Source: Holophagales bacterium (GTDB lineage: Bacteria > Acidobacteriota > Thermoanaerobaculia > UBA5066). Taken from it: 64,000 bases of DNA. Location: assembly GCA_016716705.1 (NCBI GenBank), contig JADJVF010000018.1:1-64000 (forward strand). The letters run 5' to 3'. How positions within the stretch are numbered: position 1 is the stretch's first letter; each line of letters begins with the position of its first letter. Made by a program: the position numbers and the translations under genes. The notes below the pieces were generated by a model. The model was not told the origin of the DNA and searched no databases. It saw only the letters and a program-made list of their open reading frames with translations. This document shows, piece after piece, positions 44,071 through 52,436 of the stretch.

Positions 44071-45921
44071 ATGGCCTCGGGCGACCCGCTTTCCGGCCTC
44101 GCCGACGCGCGGCTCCTCCTCGTCTCCGGAAAGGGCGGCGTCGGGAAGACGGCCGTCGCGGCGGCCCTGGCGGCCCGGGCCGGCGCCGCCGGACGACGGG
44201 TCCTCCTCGTTTCGACCGATGGCCGGGGTGACGCCGCAGCCCTCTTCGGCCGGCCCGACCCAGGTTACGCCCAGACGCGGCTCGCGCCAGGCCTTCACGG
44301 CCTGACCGCCCGGTTCGACCCCCTCCTCGAAGACTTCGTCCGGACCATCGCCCCGGTCGGCTTCGTCGCCAATCGCATCCTCTCCTCGGCGACCTTTCGG
44401 TATTTCACTCACGCCACGCCCGGCCTCGCCGATCTCCTCCTCCTCGGAAAGATCCGCGAGCTCTTCCGCCAGAAGAAGCCCCGCTACGACCTCGTCGTCG
44501 TCGACGCCCCCGCCACCGGCCACGCCATATCCCTCTTCTCGATGCCCCGGACGGTCCTCAAGACCGTCCCGGCGGGGCCGATACGACACGTCGCCTCGGA
44601 CCTCGACGCGATCTTCTCGGATCGTGGCCTGGCCCTCCTCGTCGCCGTCGCCGAGCCTGCCGAGTTCGCCGCCCGCGAGGCCGAGGAGCTCATCCAAGCG
44701 GCCCGCGAGAAGGCCGGCCTCGAAACGGCCCTCCTCGTCGTCAACCGAATCGGCCGGAGCGGAAGGGCCGAGACGCTCCCCCGTAGCGACCTGCCGCTCC
44801 TCCGCGTCCCCGAGCTGGACGTCTCCAGCAGCTCCGCCGACAGCCCTTTCGCCTACGACGAGGCGTTCTTCGCCGCCTTCCGGCCTGCGCTGGAGGGCGC
44901 TCCTCCTCCCCGGCGCCGAGGCACCGTCGCCGCCCCGCCGGGTCCGGGAAACCTCGACCTCGAAGAGGCGCTCCGGGACGAGCGGCTCGTCGTTCTCGCC
45001 GGTCCCGGAGGGGTCGGCAAGACGACCCTCGCCGCCGCCGTCGGAATCGCCTCGGCCCGGGGCGGACAGAGGACTCTCGTCCTGACCGTCGACCCCGCGC
45101 GGCGCCTCGCCCAGGCGCTCGGCCTGTCGGGAGCCCTCGACCGGCCCGTCAACGTGCCGCTTCCCGGCGGGGCCACGCTCCGCGTAATGCAGATCGACCC
45201 TCGCGCGACCTTCGAAAGGCTCCTCGCCCGCGTGGCGTCCCCTGCCTCGCTGAAGCGGATCCACGAGAACCGCCTTTACGACGGCCTCGTCGGCTCCCTT
45301 CCCGGTGTCATCGAGTACATGGGTGTCGAAGCCCTCGCGGAGCACATCAACGACCCCGAAACCGACCGGATCGTCCTCGACACGGCTCCCGCCGCGCGAG
45401 GCATCGATTTCCTGAACGCCCCGCAGCGGATGGTCGAGCTCCTCGAGAACGACGCCCTCCGGTGGTTCCTGAGGGGCGACTCGCTCCTCTCCAGGGCCCT
45501 CTCGGGAGCCTCCCGCGGCGCGGCATTCGTTCTTCACCTCGCCGACCGGCACCTGGGGTTCAGCTTTCTCTCGGACCTGGCCGACTTCTTCCGGGCGTTC
45601 GACGGCCTCTACGACGGCTTTCGCGAGAGGAGCGTCCTCATCCGCGGGCTCCTCGCCGACGCCCGATACCTCATCGTCTCCTCCGCCGACCGCTCGGCGC
45701 TCCGGACGGCCTCCGAGCTGGCAGAGCTCCTTCCGTCGGGACCCGGCAAGGCGGGTCTCCTCCTCAATCGCGTCTCGCCGCGCTTCGGCCTCCCGCCGCT
45801 TCCCCTGCCGCTCCGCGCGCTCCCGAGGCGGAACTTCCTCGAGGAACCCGGCTCGGTCGAGTCGCTCCCCTTCCGCCTCGCCGACCAGCTCTCGCCGGCT
45901 TCGGTCGCGTCTCCGTCCTGA
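44071..45921 (+). CDS. tandem ArsA/Get3-family ATPase
   Basis: A 616-residue protein with two SIMIBI ATPase halves. The first half has the deviant Walker A SGKGGVGKTAVAA near residue 18, with signature lysine, and the switch motif VVVDAPATGHAIS. The second has AGPGGVGKTTLAA near residue 315: the signature lysine is replaced by proline while the catalytic P-loop Lys remains. LTVDPARRLAQALGL and LDTAPAARGIDFLNA are typical of the family. The family includes arsenite-pump ATPase ArsA and the tail-anchored-protein chaperone Get3; no ars genes are nearby. Its partners here are phasins, a patatin and an acyltransferase, so a granule or membrane protein-delivery role is inferred. It is convergent with hutH. 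Confidence 0.85.
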   Translation: MASGDPLSGLADARLLLVSGKGGVGKTAVAAALAARAGAAGRRVLLVSTDGRGDAAALFGRPDPGYAQTRLAPGLHGLTARFDPLLEDFVRTIAPVGFVANRILSSATFRYFTHATPGLADLLLLGKIRELFRQKKPRYDLVVVDAPATGHAISLFSMPRTVLKTVPAGPIRHVASDLDAIFSDRGLALLVAVAEPAEFAAREAEELIQAAREKAGLETALLVVNRIGRSGRAETLPRSDLPLLRVPELDVSSSSADSPFAYDEAFFAAFRPALEGAPPPRRRGTVAAPPGPGNLDLEEALRDERLVVLAGPGGVGKTTLAAAVGIASARGGQRTLVLTVDPARRLAQALGLSGALDRPVNVPLPGGATLRVMQIDPRATFERLLARVASPASLKRIHENRLYDGLVGSLPGVIEYMGVEALAEHINDPETDRIVLDTAPAARGIDFLNAPQRMVELLENDALRWFLRGDSLLSRALSGASRGAAFVLHLADRHLGFSFLSDLADFFRAFDGLYDGFRERSVLIRGLLADARYLIVSSADRSALRTASELAELLPSGPGKAGLLLNRVSPRFGLPPLPLPLRALPRRNFLEEPGSVESLPFRLADQLSPASVASPS

Positions 45922-45924
45922 AAC

Positions 45925-47457
45925 CTACTCCAGGCCCGCGAGGAGGTCGTCGATCCCCGTCACGAGGACGTCGCGCGCCGCGTCGATGTCAATGGCCGCG
46001 TAGCGGTCGGCGTCCCAGGAGGCGACCCGCGCCCTCAATCGCGCGTGCAGCGCTTCCAGCGGGGGGCTCGAGCGAAGCGGACGCCTGAGGTCGAGAGCCT
46101 GGGCGGCGGCGAGGAGCTCGATGGCGAGGACGTTCTCGAGGTTCGCCACGTTCCGGGCGAACTTTCGTGCGGCGATCGGGCCCATGGAGACGTGGTCCTC
46201 CTTGCCGGCCGACGTCGGAATCGAGTCGACCGAGGCCGGGAACGAATTCGCCTTGCACTCCGAGACGAGCGCCGCGGCCGTGACGTGGATCATCATGAAA
46301 CCCGAGTTCAGCCCCCCTTGCTCCACGAGAAAGGCAGGGAGGTCGCCCGAGAGGGTCGGGTTCACGAGGCGCTCCGTCCGGCGCTCGGAGATCGACGCGA
46401 GGTCGGTCGCCGCGGCGGTCAGCATGTCGAAGACGAGGGCGACGGGGGCCGCGTGGAAGTTCCCGCCGGAGATCAGCTCCCCCTCCCCGTCCGGCCCGGT
46501 GGCGAAGACCATCGGGTTGTCGGTCGCGGAGTTCATCTCCGTCGTGACGACGCGGAGCGCGTGCGCGGCGGCGTCGCGGACGGTGCCGTGCACCTGGGGC
46601 GCGCAGCGCAGGGCGTAGGCGTCCTGGACGATCCCGCAATCGCGGTGGCTCTCGCGGAGCGGCGAATCGGCGAGGAGCCAGCGCAGGTTCGCGGCCGAGA
46701 GGGCCTGTCCCGGGTGCGGACGCGCCGCGTGGATCCGCGCGTCGAACGCGACATCCGTTCCCTTCAGGGCGTCGATCGTGAGCGCCGCGATGAGGTCCGC
46801 CGCCTTCAGGAGCGAGAGGAGCCTCGCGAGCGCGAGACCGCCGACCGACGTCGTCAGCTGGGTCCCGTTGATGAGGGCCAGGCCCTCCTTCGCCTCGAAG
46901 ACCGCCGGTACCAGGCCCACGGCCCCGAGCGCCTCCTTCGCCGAGACGGTCTTCCCGCGGAACTCGACGTTTCCCTCCCCCATCACCGCCCTCGCCAGGT
47001 GCGCCAGCGGCGCGAGGTCGCCGGAGGCGCCGACGGAGCCCTGGCAGGGGACGTGCGGGTGGATCCCCGCGGCGAGCATCGCCAGGAGCAGCTCGACGGT
47101 TTCCCGCCGGACCCCCGAGAAGCCGCAGGAGAGGCAGTTGGCGCGGAGGAGCATCAGCGCGCGCACGGTTTCGGACGGAAGGAGCTCGCCGACGCCGGCG
47201 GCGTGGCTCTCGACGAGGTTGCGCTGGAGGAGCTGCAGCTTGTCGCGCGGGATGACGACGTCGGAGAACTTCCCGAAGCCGGTCGTCACGCCGTAGACGA
47301 CCCGGTCCTCGCGGACGGCGCGGTCGATGACGGCGCGCGAGGCGTCGATGCGGCGGCCGGCGTCCTCGGAGAGGACGGCGGAACGGCCCCGGAAGGCGAC
47401 GTCGACGAGGTTCTCGAGGGTCAGGGAGCTGCCGGTCAGGACGAGGGGTTCGCTCAT
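45925..47457 (-). CDS. hutH: histidine ammonia-lyase
   Basis: Deaminates histidine to urocanate, feeding HutU. The 510-residue protein has the Ala-Ser-Gly triad (residues ~144-146, in GSVGASGDLAPLAH) that cyclises to the MIO electrophile. YGVTTGFGKFSDV and TDNPMVFATGPDGEGELISG are also typical. ATG at 47457 is chosen; upstream in-frame codons to 47529 run into the purA promoter region. It is divergent from purA (55 nt) and convergent with the ArsA-like gene. hutU lies 7 kb away, so the hut pathway here is split. Confidence 0.96.
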   Translation of the reverse strand: MSEPLVLTGSSLTLENLVDVAFRGRSAVLSEDAGRRIDASRAVIDRAVREDRVVYGVTTGFGKFSDVVIPRDKLQLLQRNLVESHAAGVGELLPSETVRALMLLRANCLSCGFSGVRRETVELLLAMLAAGIHPHVPCQGSVGASGDLAPLAHLARAVMGEGNVEFRGKTVSAKEALGAVGLVPAVFEAKEGLALINGTQLTTSVGGLALARLLSLLKAADLIAALTIDALKGTDVAFDARIHAARPHPGQALSAANLRWLLADSPLRESHRDCGIVQDAYALRCAPQVHGTVRDAAAHALRVVTTEMNSATDNPMVFATGPDGEGELISGGNFHAAPVALVFDMLTAAATDLASISERRTERLVNPTLSGDLPAFLVEQGGLNSGFMMIHVTAAALVSECKANSFPASVDSIPTSAGKEDHVSMGPIAARKFARNVANLENVLAIELLAAAQALDLRRPLRSSPPLEALHARLRARVASWDADRYAAIDIDAARDVLVTGIDDLLAGLE

Positions 47458-47500
47458 CGGTCGGTGATTCTCGCATTCGGGCGATCCCCGCGCCGGCGGG

Positions 47501-47506
47501 TAGAAT
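47501..47506 (+). promoter_or_regulatory. putative -10 box of purA, leaderless
   Basis: TAGAAT (five of six matches to TATAAT) ends exactly 6 nt before the purA GTG, so the predicted transcript starts at the first base of the start codon. No ribosome site exists. Confidence 0.5.
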
Positions 47507-47512
47507 CGTTCG

Positions 47513-48841
47513 GTGAATACGTCCCGCAACGCCTTTGTGATCGTCGGTGGGCAGTGGGGCGACGAGGGGAAGGGGAAGGTCGTCGACCTGATCTCCCCCG
47601 CCTTCGACGTCGTCGCGCGCTACCAGGGCGGCCACAACGCCGGCCACACCGTCAAGTTCGAAGACCGGCACTTCGCCCTCCGCCTCGTCCCGTCCGGCAT
47701 CTGCCGGAAGGGCATCCTGAACGTCATCGGCAACGGCCTCGTCGTCGACCCGAGGGCCCTCGTCGCCGAGATCGCGAGCCTGCGGGCCGCGGGCGTCGAG
47801 GTGGGCGAGAACCTGAAGCTCTCCGACCGCGCCCACGTCATCCTCCCGACGCACGCCCTCCTCGACGGCGCGCGGGAGAAGGCGCTCGGCGGCGCCAACA
47901 TCGGCACGACCTCGCGCGGCATCGGTCCGGCCTACGAGTCGAAGGCGAACCGGACCGGCATCCGGGTGGCCGACCTCGTCGACCCCGACCGCTTCGTCTC
48001 CCTCGCCCGCCCCCTCCTGACGCACCACGCGGCCGTCCTCTCCCACTTCTACGGCCTCGAGGCGCCCAGCGTGGACGAGACGATCGACGCCTACCTCGTC
48101 TGCGCACGGGAGCTCGCCCCCCTCGTCGCCGACACCCGGGCGCTTCTCCAACAGAAGCTCGCCGCCGGGGCCCGCCTCCTCTGCGAGGGGGCGCAGGGCG
48201 TCATGCTCGACGTCGACCACGGGACCTACCCGTTCGTGACCTCCTCCTCCTGCGGGCCGGGTGGCGCCTGCACCGGCCTCGGCATCCCGCCGTCGGCCAT
48301 CGGCGCCGTCGTCGGCATCATGAAGGCCTACACGACGCGGGTCGGCTCCGGCCCCTTCCCGACCGAGCTCTTCGACGAGACGGGCGACCGGATCCGGGCG
48401 CGCGGAAACGAGTTCGGAACCGTCACCGGACGTCCCCGGCGGGTCGGCTGGTTCGACGCCGTCGTCGCCCGCACCAGCCTGCACGTCGGCGGCCTCGACG
48501 CCATCGCCCTGACGAAGACGGACGTCCTCGACGACCACGACGAGGTGAAGATCTGCGTCGCCTACGACGTGAACGGGAAGACCGTCACCGAGGTCCCCGC
48601 CCGCTCGGACCATTACGAGGCCGCGAAGCCGATCTACAGGACCTTCCCCGGCTGGAAGACGTCGATCGTCGGAACAGACACGTTCCCCGGCCTCCCGGAA
48701 GCGGCGAGGGCCTACGTCTCCGCGCTCGAGGAGGCGATCGGCGCCCCGATCACGCTCCTCTCGACGGGGCCGAAGCGGGAAGAGACGATCATCCGGCCCG
48801 GGACCGTCCTCGACTCCTGGCTCTCCCTCACCCGCCGCTGA
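47513..48841 (+). CDS. purA: adenylosuccinate synthetase
   Basis: Joins IMP and aspartate with GTP hydrolysis in AMP synthesis. The 442-residue protein begins FVIVGGQWGDEGKGKVVDLI, the GTP-binding GDEGKGK loop, followed by YQGGHNAGHTV. Later come GTTSRGIGPAYESKANRTGI, LLCEGAQGVMLDVDHGTYPF and TSSSCGPGGACTGLGI. The length matches the family. GTG start with no Shine-Dalgarno sequence; the TAGAAT box suggests a leaderless mRNA. A strong hairpin follows the stop. Confidence 0.97.
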   Translation: MNTSRNAFVIVGGQWGDEGKGKVVDLISPAFDVVARYQGGHNAGHTVKFEDRHFALRLVPSGICRKGILNVIGNGLVVDPRALVAEIASLRAAGVEVGENLKLSDRAHVILPTHALLDGAREKALGGANIGTTSRGIGPAYESKANRTGIRVADLVDPDRFVSLARPLLTHHAAVLSHFYGLEAPSVDETIDAYLVCARELAPLVADTRALLQQKLAAGARLLCEGAQGVMLDVDHGTYPFVTSSSCGPGGACTGLGIPPSAIGAVVGIMKAYTTRVGSGPFPTELFDETGDRIRARGNEFGTVTGRPRRVGWFDAVVARTSLHVGGLDAIALTKTDVLDDHDEVKICVAYDVNGKTVTEVPARSDHYEAAKPIYRTFPGWKTSIVGTDTFPGLPEAARAYVSALEEAIGAPITLLSTGPKREETIIRPGTVLDSWLSLTRR

Positions 48842-48860
48842 GCTGATCTTCGAACCCGGC

Positions 48861-48892
48861 GCCCGCCCGATCCCCGCAGGGACCGGGCGGGC
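48861..48892. terminator. bidirectional terminator hairpin between purA and a convergent gene
   Basis: A 14-bp stem with one mismatch, GCCCGCCCGATCCC (48861-48874) and GGGACCGGGCGGGC (48879-48892), encloses a CGCA loop. It fills the 64-nt convergent gap. There is no T-tract, so it would act by stem strength or with Rho. Confidence 0.6.
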
Positions 48893-48905
48893 CCGGACTC
48901 TCCCC

Positions 48906-49859
48906 TCACGGAAGCGGAATGTCCCTGAACGCGAACGTGTGCCGGACGAGGCTCGTGTCCGACTGCATCAGGACCTTCATCGTCCAGTCGGGCTTCGGCT
49001 TGTCGCCCCAGAACTCGAGAATAGTGAAACCGGCCTGCTCGGACTTGCCGTTGAACTGCGGGTTCCCCTCGCCGTCCGCCATCTTGAAGTCCTGGATCGC
49101 CTTCTTCGGGTCCCTCACTCGGAGGACGATCTGCCCCTCGCCCCCCTTCGGAAACGAGTCGACGGCGTACTCGACCATCGACCGGACCGTCTCCTCGTCG
49201 GTGATCCCCTCCTTCTTCGCCTTCGCCCGCTCGGCGTCCCCGGCCTTCTTCCGTTCCGCCGCGATCTGATCCTCCGAGAGGACCGCGATCTCGACCCCGT
49301 TCGCCTTCAACGCCGCGTGCGCGAGGGGTTTGCCGGCCATCGAGAGGATCTTCGGAAAGCCCGCCTCGCCGTTCGGATCCCGCCCCGGGATGTAGAGCTC
49401 GATCTCGCCCGAAACCTCCTTCAGAGTCGTCGCTTTCCGCGGAGGGTTCTTCAGCTCCGCGAAAACGATCGTCGGCGGCGCGGGCCCTTCCTTGGGCTTT
49501 CCGAACGCACCCCGCTGCGTCGGCTCGAGACGGGCGTCGGCCGCGTCCTCGCGGACGAGGTTCGTCCCGAGGTCGTCGACCGCCTTCATCACGAGGACGC
49601 GCGACGCCTTCGCCTCGGCGGCCGGGATGTCGGGCAGCTCGATCCCGAGCGTGCAGCGGGGGAAGTGGCCTTCGGAGCGGCGGTCCTGGACCGTCTTCAG
49701 CGTGGCGTTCGCCGGGGTCGCCTTCGCCGGGGCGGGAGTCGCAGTCTTCGCGGCCGCGGCCGCCTTCGGCTTTGATTTCGCCTTCGATTGCGCGGCGGCG
49801 GGAGCCGCGACGAGAGCGATCGCGAGGAGGAGCGGGATGGGATTGCGGGCGGCGTTCAC
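48906..49859 (-). CDS. secreted hypothetical protein, paralogue of its upstream neighbour
   Basis: A 317-residue exported protein of unknown function. The signal peptide is IPLLLAIALVAAPAAAQ, followed by a Lys/Ala/Pro linker to ~residue 50. The body shares landmarks with the neighbouring protein: GEIELYIPGRDPNGEAGF, the VEIAVLSEDQ strand near residue 190, a charged helical insert with a DEETVRSMVEYAVDSFPKGG pattern, and a C-terminal end DIPLP. No catalytic motif is seen. Its ATG overlaps the TGA of the upstream paralogue (ATGA), so the two are coproduced and perhaps interact. Confidence 0.78.
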   Translation of the reverse strand: MNAARNPIPLLLAIALVAAPAAAQSKAKSKPKAAAAAKTATPAPAKATPANATLKTVQDRRSEGHFPRCTLGIELPDIPAAEAKASRVLVMKAVDDLGTNLVREDAADARLEPTQRGAFGKPKEGPAPPTIVFAELKNPPRKATTLKEVSGEIELYIPGRDPNGEAGFPKILSMAGKPLAHAALKANGVEIAVLSEDQIAAERKKAGDAERAKAKKEGITDEETVRSMVEYAVDSFPKGGEGQIVLRVRDPKKAIQDFKMADGEGNPQFNGKSEQAGFTILEFWGDKPKPDWTMKVLMQSDTSLVRHTFAFRDIPLP

Positions 49860-50761
49860 GGGAGCGGGACCTCCTTGATGTCGAACGGCACGGAAACGAT
49901 GGCCTTCTCGGTGAAGAGGCTGAGGACGAGGACGGCGTCCTTCGGCAGGGCCTTCTTCACGTCGATCTGCTGCAGGACCACCGCCTCGTCCGTACGCGAA
50001 GCCGAGCCGCCGGTCTCGATCCGCTCTCCCGCCGGGGTCTCGAGCCAGAGCTCCTGGATCTTCTCCTCGCTCGTTTTCGGGATTCGCAGGTAGAGGCCGT
50101 GCTCGGGGAAGTCCGACTCCCCCATCTCGTCGAAGGCCTTCGCCATCTCGATCAGGGGCCCGATCTCCTCGTCCTTCATCCCGCGCTCCTTCGCCTCGGC
50201 GCGGATCGCGGCGATCTTCTTCTCGTCGAGCCGGTTCTTCTTCCGGGCCTCGACGTAGCTCTCCTTCGACAGGACCGTCACCTCGACCTTCGCGGCCTTG
50301 AGACCCTTCGACGCCACCGGCTTACCCGGCCGGGCGAGAAAGCCCGGTACCTTGACGACGCTGCTGGGATCCCGGCCGGGGACGAACAGGTCCGCCGTCC
50401 CCGAAATCCGCATCGAGGTCGCGCTTCGCGGAGGATTGTCGAGGGCGACCTCGATGTTCCCGCCGTTGCTGTTGCGGTCGCTGAACTCGGGAGGGCGGGA
50501 CTTGGGGTTGACGAGGTCTCTTCCAGTGTCGTCCTGCGCCGCCTTCACCCGTATCCGCGCCGACTTCACGGCGTCGAGCCCGTCCCCGCCGAGGTTCAGC
50601 ATCAGGACGAGCCCTCCCGACCCCATCCCGTCCGAGATCCGGTCGTCGACGACGTCGGAGAGGACGACTTTCACGTTGCTCTGCCCCGCCGCCGGCAGGG
50701 CCGCGCACGGAACGATGAACGCCCCGAGCGCGACGACACCACGCACCGCAATTCGTTTCAT
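49856..50761 (-). CDS. secreted hypothetical protein, first of a paralogous pair
   Basis: A 301-residue protein with a signal peptide (GVVALGAFIVPCAALPAAGQ). The N-terminal VKVVLSDVVDDRISDGMGSG and GLVLMLNLGGDGLDAVKSAR suggest beta structure. It shares GTADLFVPGRDPSSVVKV, KVEVTVLSKES and a final EVPLP with the downstream paralogue, and a helical insert with conserved acidic residues between them. No metal or catalytic site is apparent. ATG at 50761; the ORF continues upstream but those residues lack a signal. Function unknown; the pair probably arose by tandem duplication. Confidence 0.78.
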   Translation of the reverse strand: MKRIAVRGVVALGAFIVPCAALPAAGQSNVKVVLSDVVDDRISDGMGSGGLVLMLNLGGDGLDAVKSARIRVKAAQDDTGRDLVNPKSRPPEFSDRNSNGGNIEVALDNPPRSATSMRISGTADLFVPGRDPSSVVKVPGFLARPGKPVASKGLKAAKVEVTVLSKESYVEARKKNRLDEKKIAAIRAEAKERGMKDEEIGPLIEMAKAFDEMGESDFPEHGLYLRIPKTSEEKIQELWLETPAGERIETGGSASRTDEAVVLQQIDVKKALPKDAVLVLSLFTEKAIVSVPFDIKEVPLP

Positions 50762-50918
50762 GGTCACCCCACGTATTGAGATCCGGTCCACACTAACGCA
50801 TCTTCCCGCCGCCGCACGGGTGCCGTGACCTTCCTCACGGTTTCCGTTCCGCGACGCAGCACGGCGAGAGCGGCCGATTCCGCCTCCCGTTCGCCGACGC
50901 GGTAACATCCGCGCCGGC

Positions 50919-50995
50919 GGGCCGTTAGCTCAGTTGGTTAGAGCATCTGCCTTTTAAGCAGGGGGTCCCGGGTTCGAGTCCCGGACGGCTCACCA
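50919..50995 (+). tRNA. tRNA-Lys (anticodon TTT)
   Basis: A 77-nt cloverleaf with encoded CCA. The acceptor stem GGGCCGT pairs with ACGGCTC (one G-U). The D arm is GCTCAGTTGGTTAGAGC, the anticodon arm CTGCC-TTTTTAA-like loop with TTT, and the T arm CCGGG-TTCGAGT-CCCGG. A TAACAT hexamer 10 nt upstream is a possible -10 box. The antisense open frame over this gene is not a real protein. Confidence 0.97.
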
Positions 50996-51032
50996 GTCAT
51001 TCCGCCGGACAGCCCAACCGTCGACCGTTCGC

Positions 51033-51245
51033 TCAGTCGTCGAGCGTGAAGCGCGGGAGCCCCTCCACCGTCGGAATCGCGCGAAGCTGCTCGGCGGTGA
51101 AGGCGAGGGACTTCATCCACGCCACCCAGACAAGGTCGAGGTCGGCTGTCGAACGCGTCGAGCCCCAGGCGAGGAGGGCGAATCCCCCCGCGAGCACGAG
51201 CCTGCGGCGGCGCCCCGTGGTAAATTCCCCGAGCCGTCGAGAGGC
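51033..51245 (-). pseudogene. nucleotidyltransferase-like gene remnant between two tRNA genes
   Basis: In one minus-strand frame ending at TGA 51033 the sequence reads RLVLAGGFALLAWGSTRST followed by ADLDLV, the pattern of small nucleotidyltransferases of the AbiEii/DUF6036 type (GG near the start, GS, then D-x-D). It then passes directly to WMKSLAFTAEQLRAIPTVEG and a tail ending FTLDD. The expected ~100 or more central residues are missing and there is no ATG; only an internal GTG could start it. This looks like an internally deleted relic, possibly of a toxin-type gene that entered at the tRNA locus. Confidence 0.4.
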
Positions 51246-51259
51246 GGTCCTGCCCGGGT

Positions 51260-51336
51260 GCCCCCATCGTCTAGCGGCCTAGGACGCTACCCTTTCAAGG
51301 TAGAGATCGCGGGTTCGAATCCCGCTGGGGGTACCA
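51260..51336 (+). tRNA. tRNA-Glu (anticodon TTC)
   Basis: A 77-nt cloverleaf with encoded CCA. Acceptor GCCCCCA pairs with TGGGGGT (G-U at the end). The anticodon arm is CTACC-CTTTCAA-GGTAG with anticodon TTC. The T arm is GCGGG-TTCGAAT-CCCGC. It lies 264 nt after tRNA-Lys on the same strand. Confidence 0.97.
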
Positions 51337-51436
51337 CCTCTCACAACTGCCCGGAAACACCGGTCAAGTTCCCAGAGTGATTTAGCGGGGTTTGAAATCC
51401 CTTTTTCGGGTCGTACGTCGGGCCGAGAGGGTGCGG

Positions 51437-51814
51437 TCATTGCCGGTCCCTGCTCTCGCCGGGCCTCCAGATCAAGATCGCGGCGCGGCGAAAGAGGACG
51501 ATCCCGACCACTCCCCGGACCCGGCGGGGACCAGGAGCACCGTAGCGAGCCCAGGACGGCGCCCACCGTCATTTCCTTCCTTCTTTCCACGATCCACGGC
51601 CACGGCTCTCGCCCTCCTCGGCGACGGGTGCCTTCTCGGCAGGGTCGGACGGCCATCCTCCTCCGCACGATGCGGAACCCTGAAAGGGCCAGGACGACGG
51701 CGAGGCCAGCCACCCCGACGCGCCCGCCGGCCCGACCCACGAGTAGACGAGCGCCGCGAGCGCGGCCCAGGCGGCCACTTCGCTCAGACGAGGGCCGAGA
51801 TTGACTCGGGCCAT
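51437..51814 (-). pseudogene. degenerate small membrane protein
   Basis: ATG 51814 gives VNLGPRLSEVAAWAALAALV and then, after a frame switch, VGVAGLAVVLALSGFRIVRR; a further hydrophobic piece, GAVLGSLATVLLVPAG and VVGIVLFRRAAILIWRPGE, ends at TGA 51437 after two more switches. Together these make up to four hydrophobic segments separated by basic loops, as in a small membrane protein. The number of breaks in ~380 nt suggests real decay or poor sequence. No family recognised. Confidence 0.3.
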
Positions 51815-52436
51815 CCGCTGCCGCCTTCTGGCCGCGGGACCGGGGCGGCCGTCCCGGTGTCTGGTCATGTCCCCTCCTCGGCGACCTGGTGGTGAAGGCG
51901 AAGGCGCTTGCCGGCCATCGCTCTCCCCGGGTGCGCCGGCCCATCGCTGCAGGCGCCGGTCGCCATGCGCCGGCGGGCGGGGGGGAACGGACGCGGCTCC
52001 GCCCTCGTCTTCCAGCCGGAGAGCGGCGACGCGGCCGGGGGGCGTTCCGACCCCCTCGGAGTCTCCGCGCGCCCCTTTCGGTGAGCGGCGCGGGGGGGTG
52101 CGTCCTGGTTCGACGGCCGGCTCCCGGCCTCGCCCTGCGCGGGTCGCGCCGGGCGCGTCGTCCCCCGACGGCGCCCATGCCCGGCGCCGGCCTCGTCGGC
52201 CCGCCTCAACCACCCGGCCTCCCGGGGACTCGCGTGCGATCCGTGACCGGACCTGCGAGCACGCGAAGTCCCGGCGATCTCGTGAACTCGTTCACGGCCG
52301 CCGATTTCCGTCCGCCTCAGCGACCGGTCTTCGTTGAAGTGGCGCCGGCTCCCATTTGCCGTTTCGCCGCGTAAGATGCCGGGTCCGCCCGCCGGGCCCT
52401 TCCGGCCTCGCGCGGGGAAACGCAGGGAGGAAGCCG
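51815..52436. other. gene-poor GC-rich stretch
   Basis: No convincing coding sequence on either strand. Open frames here are low-complexity Arg/Pro/Gly translations typical of very GC-rich DNA. A GGAGG ribosome site at the right edge belongs to the M3 peptidase gene. A TAAGAT hexamer near 52374 is a possible -10 box for it. Confidence 0.5.

Noticed and set aside
50938..51267. Minus-strand open frame over tRNA-Lys ending in a TRTRDPLLKRQ-like peptide
   Set aside because: It is the antisense translation of the tRNA gene, a common false protein; the tRNA cloverleaf is complete.
51279..52178. Minus-strand open frame over tRNA-Glu and the gene-poor stretch
   Set aside because: It ends in antisense tRNA sequence and is otherwise Arg/Pro/Gly low-complexity translation of GC-rich DNA.
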